In this document: piece by piece, positions 1-6,996 of the stretch | Layout: each line of letters opens with the position of its first letter | Position numbering within the stretch: position 1 is the stretch's first letter | Assembly: GCA_910580155.1 (NCBI GenBank) | Contig: CAJTWX010000042.1 | Location: 1-13,976, forward strand | Direction: 5' to 3' | DNA from: an uncultured Alphaproteobacteria bacterium | GTDB taxonomy: Bacteria > Pseudomonadota > Alphaproteobacteria > RF32 > CAG-239 | Length of the DNA: 13,976 nucleotides | Position numbers and translations under genes: made by a program | Notes under the pieces: model-generated | Database searches by the model: none | What the model was told of the DNA's origin: nothing | The model's input: the letters and a program-made list of their open reading frames with translations, nothing else

Positions 1-36
<36 letters not shown>

Positions 37-49
37 GCCACGAGATAGG

Positions 50-78
50 TTTATATATGAGTTTTTTTTAGTTGGCAA
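50..78 (-). promoter_or_regulatory. Sigma-70 type promoter of the leftward tRNA
   Basis: On the minus strand a -35 box TTGCCA (73-78) is followed by a 17-base spacer containing a run of eight A, then a -10 box TATAAA (50-55). Initiation would fall about seven bases further on, just before the tRNA at position 35. Spacing and distance fit a stable-RNA promoter. It sits between the ftsK-like stop codon and the tRNA, so the tRNA need not depend on read-through. Confidence 0.6.
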
Positions 79-119
79 GCGTTTTTTTTGTTTTTTTGCA
101 CTTTTTTGTGGGTATCTTG

Positions 120-1364
120 CTAATCCTTTGTTCTATCGTTGCTTTTCCCTTTGCTTATTCTGCCGGCAAAAAAGGCTATCAGGTATTTTATGCCGCGAAT
201 TATCAGGTCTTTATCTTTTTGTTTCAAGCCGCTCCAGAAGTGCCACGCGCGTTTGTGTATCGGTTCGACCGGCTTGTCTGCCAGCGCGACACTGCTCCCT
301 GCCCCATACGTCAGCTTTAGTGGTTTGACTGTGCTTTGGTATGGCTGCAGCATTGCCGCAATTTCAGAATCCGGCAAGTATGCTCCGTGCAGACGGGTTA
401 AGTTTCCGTCTGCCGCCAAAAACAGCGAATCGCCGCGCCCGATTAAATCTTCAGCGCCGGCAGTGTCTAAAATTGTCCGCGAATCTGCCGTTGAGGCAAC
501 TTTATAAGCAAGCCTTGTCGGAAAATTAGCTTTCAGAACGCCGGTAACAACATCTACCGACGGGCGCTGCGTGGCTAATATCAGGTGAATGCCGGCGGCT
601 CTTGCCTTTTGCGCCAGACGCATTACGTCTTTTTCAACATTTTTATCCATTGCCATCAGGTCGGCAAACTCGTCTATTACGCAGACGATATACGGCAGTT
701 TTTCGTCGGCGGTGCGATTATAATCGGTAAGATTTTTGCTCATATTTTCAGCAAACAATTCGTAGCGTTTATCCATCTCATTGGCAAGATAGGCTAAAAC
801 GGCAACGGCTTCGGAGGTTTCGGTGATTACCGGCGCATAGAGGTATTTTTGGTTATTATAAACACTAAATTCTATCCTTTTGGGATCGATAAGCACAAAT
901 TTGACTTCAGACGGCTTCTTTGCGGCAATAAGCGAAAGGATAAATGTGTTTAACCCTACGGATTTGCCCGAACCGGTTGTGCCGCCAATCAGTAAATGCG
1001 GCATTTTTGCCAAATCGGCAATGACCGGTGTGCCTTTGATATCAGCGCCCATTATCAGCGGCAGGGTTTGTGTTTCTTTTGCAGATGCAAACTGCGGCGT
1101 ATCAAGCAGCTTTTTAAAATCTATTATGTCAAAACTTTGAGCCGGAATTTGAAATAAAACGGCATTGCCGGCTTGAGCCGGTTCGATACGCAGCGAAGAA
1201 ACGCCCAGCTCGCGGCGGATATCTTCGGTGACGGCGGCGATGTTTTTGAGTTTTGTTCCGGCGGCCGGTTCAAATTCGATTATCTCCAACAAAGGTCCGC
1301 GGGTTTGGGTTAAAATCGTACCGTTTATATTATAATTATTCAAAACCTCAAGCAAATCGCGCAT
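120..1364 (-). CDS. Compact FtsK/SpoIIIE-family DNA translocase motor
   Basis: A 414-residue RecA-fold motor of the FtsK/SpoIIIE/HerA superfamily, which hexamerises around double-stranded DNA and pumps it using ATP. Residues 1-90 resemble the FtsK alpha domain. The beta motor follows, with Walker A GGTTGSGKS (127-135), Walker B ending in VIDEFADL (229-236), and the family motif ATQRPSVDVVTG (264-275). Full-length FtsK is about 800 residues, with an N-terminal four-helix membrane domain and a C-terminal gamma winged helix that reads KOPS sites. Both are absent here. After about residue 355 there is a short basic tail with one hydrophobic stretch (388-403). The start is supported by AGGAG (1372-1376) seven bases upstream, and only 84 bases separate the stop from the tRNA, so this is not an obvious frameshift. 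It stands alone on this strand, divergent from accB. It could be a dedicated second translocase or a reduced FtsK; a full-length paralogue elsewhere cannot be judged from here. Confidence 0.9.
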   Translation of the reverse strand: MRDLLEVLNNYNINGTILTQTRGPLLEIIEFEPAAGTKLKNIAAVTEDIRRELGVSSLRIEPAQAGNAVLFQIPAQSFDIIDFKKLLDTPQFASAKETQTLPLIMGADIKGTPVIADLAKMPHLLIGGTTGSGKSVGLNTFILSLIAAKKPSEVKFVLIDPKRIEFSVYNNQKYLYAPVITETSEAVAVLAYLANEMDKRYELFAENMSKNLTDYNRTADEKLPYIVCVIDEFADLMAMDKNVEKDVMRLAQKARAAGIHLILATQRPSVDVVTGVLKANFPTRLAYKVASTADSRTILDTAGAEDLIGRGDSLFLAADGNLTRLHGAYLPDSEIAAMLQPYQSTVKPLKLTYGAGSSVALADKPVEPIHKRAWHFWSGLKQKDKDLIIRGIKYLIAFFAGRISKGKSNDRTKD

Positions 1365-1610
1365 TGTTTTTCTCCTGCTTTGTTATTTTCCGGTTAATAT
1401 AATCGCAAGAAGTTAAAAAACAGTCAGCAGCCGGAAATTTTTGTGATTATCTTACCATAAACCTGCAATTTATTTTTTTAAGATATTGTTTTAGCCGAAT
1501 TTTAGGGGTTTCCTGTGTATTGTTTGGGGAGATGTGCAAGAAAATGCTTGTAATTTTCGGATTATCGGCTTATGAATGGGGTGAATTTAATTTTTTATGA
1601 GAGGATAACT
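1365..1610. other. Divergent intergenic region between ftsK-like gene and accB
   Basis: AT-rich gap that must carry the promoters of both divergent genes. A candidate rightward promoter is listed separately. On the minus strand a TATATT-like -10 near 1397-1402 has no convincing -35. A small palindrome CAAG-AAAATG-CTTG lies near 1537-1550. I see no riboswitch, RNA gene or further ORF with a ribosome binding site. Confidence 0.5.
1548..1576 (+). promoter_or_regulatory. Candidate accBC promoter
   Basis: TTGTAA (1548-1553), a 17-base spacer and TATGAA (1571-1576) give a moderate sigma-70 match. Transcription would start near 1583, leaving a leader of about 28 bases before the accB start at 1611. 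It would also place the in-frame ATG at 1572 outside the transcript, which supports the shorter protein. The match is visual only, and AT-rich DNA yields such matches by chance. Confidence 0.3.
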
Positions 1611-2093
1611 ATGTCTAATCCCTTGGATACAAAAATAATAAGCAGACTGGCCGAAATCTTGGATAAAACAAATTTAACAGAACTTGAATACGAAGATGAA
1701 AGCTGCAGAATATCATTGGTAAGAAATCCGGCAGGCGTTGCCGCAACCGCAGCATATGTTCCGGCAGCTGCTCCCGTTGCCGCCCCTGTTACTGCTCCGG
1801 CGGCTGCACCTGCTGCTACAGCACCGCAGGCTACTGCTGATGAAGACTATACCTGCAGTCCGAATGCGGTGAAATCGCCGATGGTTGGCGTTGTTTATTT
1901 GTCGGCAGACCCGAAGACGCCGAATTACGTTAAGGTTGGCGATACGGTTGCCGAGGGCGATACGGTTTGTCTGGTTGAGGCGATGAAGACATTTAACCCC
2001 GTAAAAGCGCACAAAGGCGGCAAAGTTGTCAAAATTTTGGTTGAAAGCGGCGACCCTGTTGAATATGGCGAACCGTTGGTTGTGATTGAATAA
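1611..2093 (+). CDS. accB: Biotin carboxyl carrier protein of acetyl-CoA carboxylase
   Basis: The 160-residue BCCP carries the biotin that shuttles CO2 from biotin carboxylase to the carboxyltransferase in the first committed step of fatty acid synthesis. An N-terminal helical segment (1-40) matches the family. An Ala/Pro-rich flexible linker follows (about 41-75), then a biotinyl/lipoyl domain with the biotinylation motif EAMK (123-126, target Lys126). ATG 1611 is chosen over the in-frame ATG at 1572 because GAGAGGA (1599-1605) is correctly spaced and the protein then begins where BCCPs normally begin. The residue after the motif is Thr, where E. coli has Leu-Met. It is followed 34 bases later by accC, the usual partner. 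Confidence 0.97.
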   Translation: MSNPLDTKIISRLAEILDKTNLTELEYEDESCRISLVRNPAGVAATAAYVPAAAPVAAPVTAPAAAPAATAPQATADEDYTCSPNAVKSPMVGVVYLSADPKTPNYVKVGDTVAEGDTVCLVEAMKTFNPVKAHKGGKVVKILVESGDPVEYGEPLVVIE

Positions 2094-2127
2094 GCTTTTT
2101 AATAAATAATAAACAGGAATTGAGCTA

Positions 2128-3471
2128 ATGTTTGAAAAAGTTTTGATTGCAAACCGCGGCGAAGTGGCGCTCCGTATTCACAGAGCCTGCAGAGAGATGG
2201 GTATCCGCACGGTGGCCGTGCATTCAGAGGCTGATGCTAATGCGATGCACGTTCGTCTGGCGGATGAAGCCGTTTGTATCGGCCCTGCCCGTTCGGGAGA
2301 GTCTTATTTAAATAAACAGGCGATTATTTCCGCAGCGCTGATTACAGGTGCGGATGCTATCCATCCGGGGTTCGGCTTTCTTTCGGAAAACGCGGACTTT
2401 GCCGAGATGGTAGAGCTGCACGGTATTACCTTTATCGGGCCGACTGCAGAACAGATGCGCTTGCTGGGCGATAAAATCACCGCGCGCAAAGCGGCGATTG
2501 AGGCCGGTTTGCCGATTACTCCGGGGTCTACGGCCCTTGAGAGCGTTGAGCACGCTAAAGAATGGGCTAATAAAATCGGTTATCCGGTAATTATTAAGGC
2601 CAAAGACGGTGGCGGCGGTAAGGGTATGAAAGTTGCTTACTCCGACGATGATATCGGCGAGGCTTATACGATGGCAAAAGCTGAAGCTAAGGCTGCTTTT
2701 CCGTCTGATGTCGTGTATATGGAGAAATATCTGCAACACCCGCGGCATATTGAAATGCAGGTGATTGCGGATAAGTTCGGCAATGTGGTACATTTGGGCG
2801 AGCGCGATTGCTCTATCCAGCGCAACCACCAGAAAGTGATTGAAGAATGCCCCTCTCCGGCGCTTAACCAGTCACAGCGCAAGGAAATTGGCGATATTGT
2901 TTGCAACGCCATCAAGAAAATCGGCTATACCAATGCCGGTACGCTTGAATTTATGTATGAAGACGGGCGTTTTTACTTCCTTGAGATGAACACACGTCTG
3001 CAGGTGGAGCACCCGATTACCGAAGCCATTTCCGGCATTGACATCGTGCGCGAGCAAATCCGCATTGCGTCCGGTGCGGCCTTGGGCTTTACGCAGGAAG
3101 ACATTCACTTTAACGGTCACGCGATTGAATGCCGCATTAACGCCGAAGACCCCGAAACCTTTGCTCCCTGCCCCGGTAAAATTACCGAATGGCACGCTCC
3201 GGGCGGCTTGGGGATTCGTGTGGATTCGGAAATTTATTCGGGATATTCGATTCCGCCTTATTATGACAGTATGATTGCCAAACTTATTGTGCACGCCAAA
3301 ACCCGCAATGCGGCTTTGATGCGTTTGCGCCGCGCTTTGGAAGAATTTATCATTATGGGCGTGAAGACAACAATCCCGTTACACGAAGATATTATTTCGC
3401 AAAACGAGTTTATTGACGGGCAGTACAATATTCACTGGCTTACCGAATATATGAACAAACGCAACAAGTAG
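2128..3471 (+). CDS. accC: Biotin carboxylase subunit of acetyl-CoA carboxylase
   Basis: The 447-residue ATP-grasp enzyme carboxylates the biotin on AccB using bicarbonate and ATP. The N-terminal domain begins MFEKVLIANRGEVALRI (1-17), as in most AccC proteins. The ATP-grasp glycine loop DGGGGKGMK is at 160-168, and the catalytic stretch EMNTRLQVEHPITE at 286-299. The C-terminal biotin carboxylase domain includes ECRINAEDP (334-342) and PYYDSMIAKL (377-386). Length is close to the 449 residues of E. coli AccC and no key motif is broken. An AGGA box (2115-2118) precedes the start. It is the second gene of the rightward operon, and the next start is only seven bases after its stop. Confidence 0.98.
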   Translation: MFEKVLIANRGEVALRIHRACREMGIRTVAVHSEADANAMHVRLADEAVCIGPARSGESYLNKQAIISAALITGADAIHPGFGFLSENADFAEMVELHGITFIGPTAEQMRLLGDKITARKAAIEAGLPITPGSTALESVEHAKEWANKIGYPVIIKAKDGGGGKGMKVAYSDDDIGEAYTMAKAEAKAAFPSDVVYMEKYLQHPRHIEMQVIADKFGNVVHLGERDCSIQRNHQKVIEECPSPALNQSQRKEIGDIVCNAIKKIGYTNAGTLEFMYEDGRFYFLEMNTRLQVEHPITEAISGIDIVREQIRIASGAALGFTQEDIHFNGHAIECRINAEDPETFAPCPGKITEWHAPGGLGIRVDSEIYSGYSIPPYYDSMIAKLIVHAKTRNAALMRLRRALEEFIIMGVKTTIPLHEDIISQNEFIDGQYNIHWLTEYMNKRNK

Positions 3472-3478
3472 AGGCGAT

Positions 3479-4264
3479 ATGAAAGAAAAACTGTCAGTCC
3501 GGAAGGTTTACCGCAACGCATACAGATATGTCTTAAGCCATTGGTTTGCCTTTTTGTTTCTGACAGTTTTTTATTTTTTAGGAAGTTTACTGCCGATGTT
3601 TATCGGCGTTGCTTCTTTTAAAGTCGTATCGCTTATTTATACTTATCTCTTTTTCTATTTTGCGGCAGGATGTTATTATAAGCAGCAGATTTTGTGGGAT
3701 AAAGGAATTTTTGTTGCTGCCGGCGTACGTTTTTTGGCGGCGGTCGGGTTGTTTTTGACCTCGATTGTAATGGCAACGCTCGTTATCAATTCGGGAATTT
3801 ATTTTTTCCGCATCAGCTTTCCCTCTATGGGCGGGGAGATTTTGGATGCCGTGTTCGGCAGTGCGTTATGGCTTATCGGCAAGTATACGTTTATTTTTGT
3901 GTTGTTTACGGTTTTCTTTATTGTGCCGTCGTTTGCGTTTGTTTCCGAGATTACGGGTAAAAACCGCTCGCTTTTGACAACATTTGCCAAGACCAGAGGT
4001 AACCTTATTAAAATCGGGATGGTGGCGTTTGGTGCGTTTATCTTTTTAATGGCGGCGATGATTATTTTGAGCCGCGCACACTTTTTGACTGCAACTATTG
4101 TCCGTGCAGCTGTGTTGGTTTATATAAGTATTGCCTATTTTAAGATGTATGACTTTTTCTACGGGCTGCCGCAAAACAGACGCCCGCGGAAAAATGAGAG
4201 CAAAATGTCCGCAGCTGTTTTGACGGACAAAACAGAAGGAGAGAACAATGCTAATGAAAGATAA
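3479..4264 (+). CDS. Six-helix inner-membrane protein of unknown function
   Basis: I do not recognise this 261-residue protein with certainty. It has about six hydrophobic segments (near 21-44, 47-66, 80-103, 128-155, 177-198, 203-224). A short basic amphipathic N-terminus and a charged C-terminal tail (225-261) probably both face the cytoplasm. The segment before helix 5, with TTFAKTRGNLIKIG (167-180), recalls the linker found in YciC/DUF975-type and related six-helix proteins; this is a resemblance only. GAGGCGAT lies just before the ATG, seven bases after accC, so it is very likely cotranslated with accBC. Its end overlaps the next gene by 17 bases, suggesting translational coupling. No catalytic motif is visible; a scaffold or transport role would be a guess. 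Confidence 0.75.
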   Translation: MKEKLSVRKVYRNAYRYVLSHWFAFLFLTVFYFLGSLLPMFIGVASFKVVSLIYTYLFFYFAAGCYYKQQILWDKGIFVAAGVRFLAAVGLFLTSIVMATLVINSGIYFFRISFPSMGGEILDAVFGSALWLIGKYTFIFVLFTVFFIVPSFAFVSEITGKNRSLLTTFAKTRGNLIKIGMVAFGAFIFLMAAMIILSRAHFLTATIVRAAVLVYISIAYFKMYDFFYGLPQNRRPRKNESKMSAAVLTDKTEGENNANER

Positions 4265-5096
4265 AGACATTTTGGCGCAAAATATTGACGAGGCGGAAAA
4301 CAGCAGCAGACAGCGCCCTGCCCCGAAAGGTATTAAAAGAGAAAATATGAGCGAAGCGTGGGGGGATGCATTTGACTATTATCTCCGTGGTATTACCGCA
4401 AAATACCTGCAATTCCGCGGGCGGGCTACGCGTCTGGAATTTTGGGGATTTGCGGTTGTTTCTTCCCTTTTATATCTGCCGCTTTATTTTCTGGGTGATT
4501 TTTCCGGTATTAAGCTTTTGCCGTATTATTATGCGCTGGCAACGCTTATTCCCTCTTTTGCGGTAACAGCGCGGCGGCTGCACGATATTAACAAGCGCTC
4601 AGCGCTTTATCTGGCAATAACAGCGGTTTTGATGGCTTTGATGTTTCTTAACCCTGTATACGCGTTTATTCCGGCGCTTGTCTGGGCGGGGGTTATGGTT
4701 AAGCTTTTATCCAAACCAACTGACGAGGATGAAGGCTTGTATGGTGAAAAGAACGAAGATGACGAGATTTACGGCGAAGATAATGCGCCGATTATCGCCA
4801 AGTTTCGCTTGTTGGCTTTGATGATGTCGGGGATTTGGATTATTGCGACCGGCGTTTTATTTGATAACTGGAGCAGAGAAGCAACGCAGAAAGGTACAAT
4901 TGAGCAAATTTTGGATGAGGTGGAGCTATTGGCACAAAAAGAGAATTATTCTCCTGAGGATGTGATGCGTGCGCAAGGCGTTATGAGAAAAATTTTGAAA
5001 CAGCTGGAAGGACAGGCTATCTCTGAAAAGAAAAAGCAGGAGCTTATTATGCAGGCTGTTCAAAGTGTTAAAAACGCAACATCCGGCGGACAATAA
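4248..5096 (+). CDS. DUF805 family membrane protein with long C-terminal tail
   Basis: 282 residues. The core matches DUF805 (YhaH-like): the motif FRGRATRLEFW (56-66) just before the first membrane helix and the conserved ARRLHD (108-113) between helices. Helices lie near 67-84, 92-107, 117-135 and 138-153. Beyond the usual family length there is an acidic stretch (158-178), a further hydrophobic segment (187-205) and a charged, helix-prone tail (206-282) rich in Glu, Lys and Gln. Typical DUF805 proteins are about 120-150 residues, so the tail is an addition. The start at 4248 follows AAGGAG; a second ATG two codons on (4254) is also possible. The biochemical role of DUF805 is not known. It lies between an overlapping membrane protein gene and a glycosyltransferase-like gene, which suggests an envelope role. 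Confidence 0.85.
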   Translation: MLMKDKDILAQNIDEAENSSRQRPAPKGIKRENMSEAWGDAFDYYLRGITAKYLQFRGRATRLEFWGFAVVSSLLYLPLYFLGDFSGIKLLPYYYALATLIPSFAVTARRLHDINKRSALYLAITAVLMALMFLNPVYAFIPALVWAGVMVKLLSKPTDEDEGLYGEKNEDDEIYGEDNAPIIAKFRLLALMMSGIWIIATGVLFDNWSREATQKGTIEQILDEVELLAQKENYSPEDVMRAQGVMRKILKQLEGQAISEKKKQELIMQAVQSVKNATSGGQ

Positions 5097-5117
5097 CCGG
5101 CAGTCTACGGCGCGACG

Positions 5118-6938
5118 ATGGTTAAAAAGGCAATCGTACTGGGTATTTTTCTCTTGGTCTTGCTGAGTGCGGCGACGATATATCTGCTGCGGGCGAGAGT
5201 GGTGGTGGCAGATAACGTACAAGGCAAAATCCGCCCATATGCCGAGCAGCTGGCCGCTGAAATCAACCGTAGGATTTCCGGCGAGTTCGGTAAGGCATAT
5301 ACGCTTTATACAACCAACTTTGATAGCGGCGATATGCTGCCGCCTTTATTTCAGCCCGAAAAAAACAGCATTCTCTGGATGGGCAGCCTGCCTGCAATTA
5401 CGCCTGATATTCAGCCTTTTGATATGGTTATGGCGTCAACGCCGTTGCTGGTTGATTTTTTGCAGGCAAACGAAGATAAGGCTTTTTATCTGCCGCTGTT
5501 CACCTCGCAGATTGATATTGTTTCCGGCGAAAAAAAGTTTATTGCGCTTATCGGCGAGCCTGAATTTGCCGAAAATGTATTGCAGCGCCTGAACCTGCCT
5601 TATCGCAAATACCGTTTGGAGCAGGAAGATGATATTTTGCGAGATATGGTGCAGTTTCAGGCGGTTATTGCCGAAAACACGGCTTTTTCAAAAGGGGCGC
5701 TTGATTTGCACCCGATATTTTTTACCCTTGCTGCACAAAAAATCCCGCTGGCGGCATTTTGGGGATGGCCGAATGTTCAGGAAACGCTCAATTTGTTTAA
5801 TGATGACATCAGTTTTTATATTGACGAAGCGGATGCTGAACGGCTGATTAAGGCACTGGTTTCTTCTCCCCTGCCCGATGACATTGCCAAACGTGTTCAA
5901 AATGCGCGCCGGCTTGTTAAAAATGAATATTCGCTCAAACGGGCAGCAGATGAGCTTGTTTCGGTTATGAAAAACGGGCGTAACGTTCAGACCAAACCTG
6001 CTGCAAACAGTCTTAACTTAGACCTTCCGGTGGCTGTGGGACACACGGCAAGCGGCGATTTTTGGCTGGCGCAGGATCTGGCGGTATCTCTTAACAAAAA
6101 TGGCTGGAATACGGCATTGAGCTATTTTAATTCCTTTTTCAAATATCGGGCGGCGGTTAATATCTTAATGCGCGGGTTTTTATCTGTTCAACCGTGTATG
6201 GTGGGCGATGTGAACATTTTTTACCTTGCGTATCCGCAATTCGGAGAAGAAGTTTCGCAAAAGGTGCTTGATGATGTTACCGCTTTTTATGAAGAAAGCG
6301 CAAAAGAACTGGCGCAGTATGATGCTGTTGCGACGGCATCGGAAAGTCTGGCACGGGCTTTGAACGAGCGCGGCGTAAAGGCTTACTATATTCCGCAATT
6401 TACCAATGCCGAGCGGTTTTATCCGGACTATGACGAACTGCTCAAATCCGAAGTGCTTTTTGTGGGGAGGAATGCGCCTTATCGGCGAGCGGTGCAGATT
6501 GCGCTTGAACATAAACTGCCAATAACGATTTATGGCCCGCATTGGGGCGGCGAGGCTAAGGCTGAGTTTGTTGACAACCGCGACTTGCGCAAATATTACA
6601 GCGCGGCTAAGATTGTTTTGAACGATTCCAGGCCTGAAATGCTTGTACACGGGGTTATCAGCAACCGGATTTTTGACGGTACGGCGTGCGGAACGCTCGT
6701 GATTTCTGACTATATGCCGGAAATTGAGGCGATTTATGGCGATTCCGTTCCGATGTGGAAGACGGAAAAAGAGTTGGTAAACCTGATTAAATATTATCTT
6801 GACCCGAAGCACGAAGAAGAAAGGCTTGAAAAAGCCCAACGCGCAAGAGAGATTACGCTTAAGAACTTTACCGCCAAACAGGCTGCGGAGAAGTTTGAGC
6901 AGATTATTGAAGATGTGAGAAGAGAAAAGACCAAATAA
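5118..6938 (+). CDS. Membrane-anchored protein with two tandem CgeB-like glycosyltransferase modules
   Basis: 606 residues. A basic N-terminus and one hydrophobic helix (5-25) form a signal anchor. The C-terminal half (about 301-600) looks like a CgeB-type glycosyltransferase (Glyco_trans_1_2, GT-B fold): YDAVATAS (401-408), LFVG (447-450), KIVLNDSRPEM (498-508), SNRIFDGTACGTLVISDY (515-532) and a helical C-terminus with AREITLKNFTAKQAAEKF. The N-terminal half (about 38-290) follows the same plan with the same landmarks (FDMVMAS at 101, AFYLPLFTS at 122-130), but the nucleotide-sugar-binding stretch is altered. Such enzymes usually transfer sugars from nucleotide donors. The substrate here is unknown, and the positive-inside rule would put the catalytic part outside the cytoplasm. 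No strong ribosome binding site is visible and the start is 21 bases after the previous stop, so coupled translation is likely. It is the last gene before the 6955 hairpin. Confidence 0.8.
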   Translation: MVKKAIVLGIFLLVLLSAATIYLLRARVVVADNVQGKIRPYAEQLAAEINRRISGEFGKAYTLYTTNFDSGDMLPPLFQPEKNSILWMGSLPAITPDIQPFDMVMASTPLLVDFLQANEDKAFYLPLFTSQIDIVSGEKKFIALIGEPEFAENVLQRLNLPYRKYRLEQEDDILRDMVQFQAVIAENTAFSKGALDLHPIFFTLAAQKIPLAAFWGWPNVQETLNLFNDDISFYIDEADAERLIKALVSSPLPDDIAKRVQNARRLVKNEYSLKRAADELVSVMKNGRNVQTKPAANSLNLDLPVAVGHTASGDFWLAQDLAVSLNKNGWNTALSYFNSFFKYRAAVNILMRGFLSVQPCMVGDVNIFYLAYPQFGEEVSQKVLDDVTAFYEESAKELAQYDAVATASESLARALNERGVKAYYIPQFTNAERFYPDYDELLKSEVLFVGRNAPYRRAVQIALEHKLPITIYGPHWGGEAKAEFVDNRDLRKYYSAAKIVLNDSRPEMLVHGVISNRIFDGTACGTLVISDYMPEIEAIYGDSVPMWKTEKELVNLIKYYLDPKHEEERLEKAQRAREITLKNFTAKQAAEKFEQIIEDVRREKTK

Positions 6939-6954
6939 TAAAGTTGTCTGTTGC

Positions 6955-6986
6955 GGATTTTCTCTCGTTAAGGGGAGAAAAAATCC
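6955..6986 (+). terminator. Hairpin between convergent operons
   Basis: The arms are GGATTTT (6955-6961) against AAAATCC (6980-6986) and, after a two-base AA bulge, CTCTC (6962-6966) against GGGAG (6973-6977), with a six-base loop GTTAAG. The hairpin lies just after the stop of the glycosyltransferase-like gene and before the stop of the convergent comEC. A T-rich stretch follows on the plus strand (GTTTTATTTA near 6994-7003). It could serve as terminator for both directions, but the uridine tract is imperfect. Confidence 0.5.
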
Positions 6987-6996
6987 AGCTTGCGTT

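Noticed and set aside
79..119. Terminator hairpin after the ftsK-like gene
   Set aside because: Only a five-base GCAAG/CTTGC pairing around a long A/T-rich loop is possible; too weak to call.
1572..1610. Longer accB start at ATG 1572 (13 additional residues)
   Set aside because: No ribosome binding site at the right place, it overlaps the likely -10 box, and the extension is not part of known BCCPs. ATG 1611 has GAGAGGA upstream.
1713..2012. Minus-strand Cys/Arg-rich ORF over accB
   Set aside because: Shadow of the Ala/Pro linker and the biotinyl domain; the accB reading is certain.
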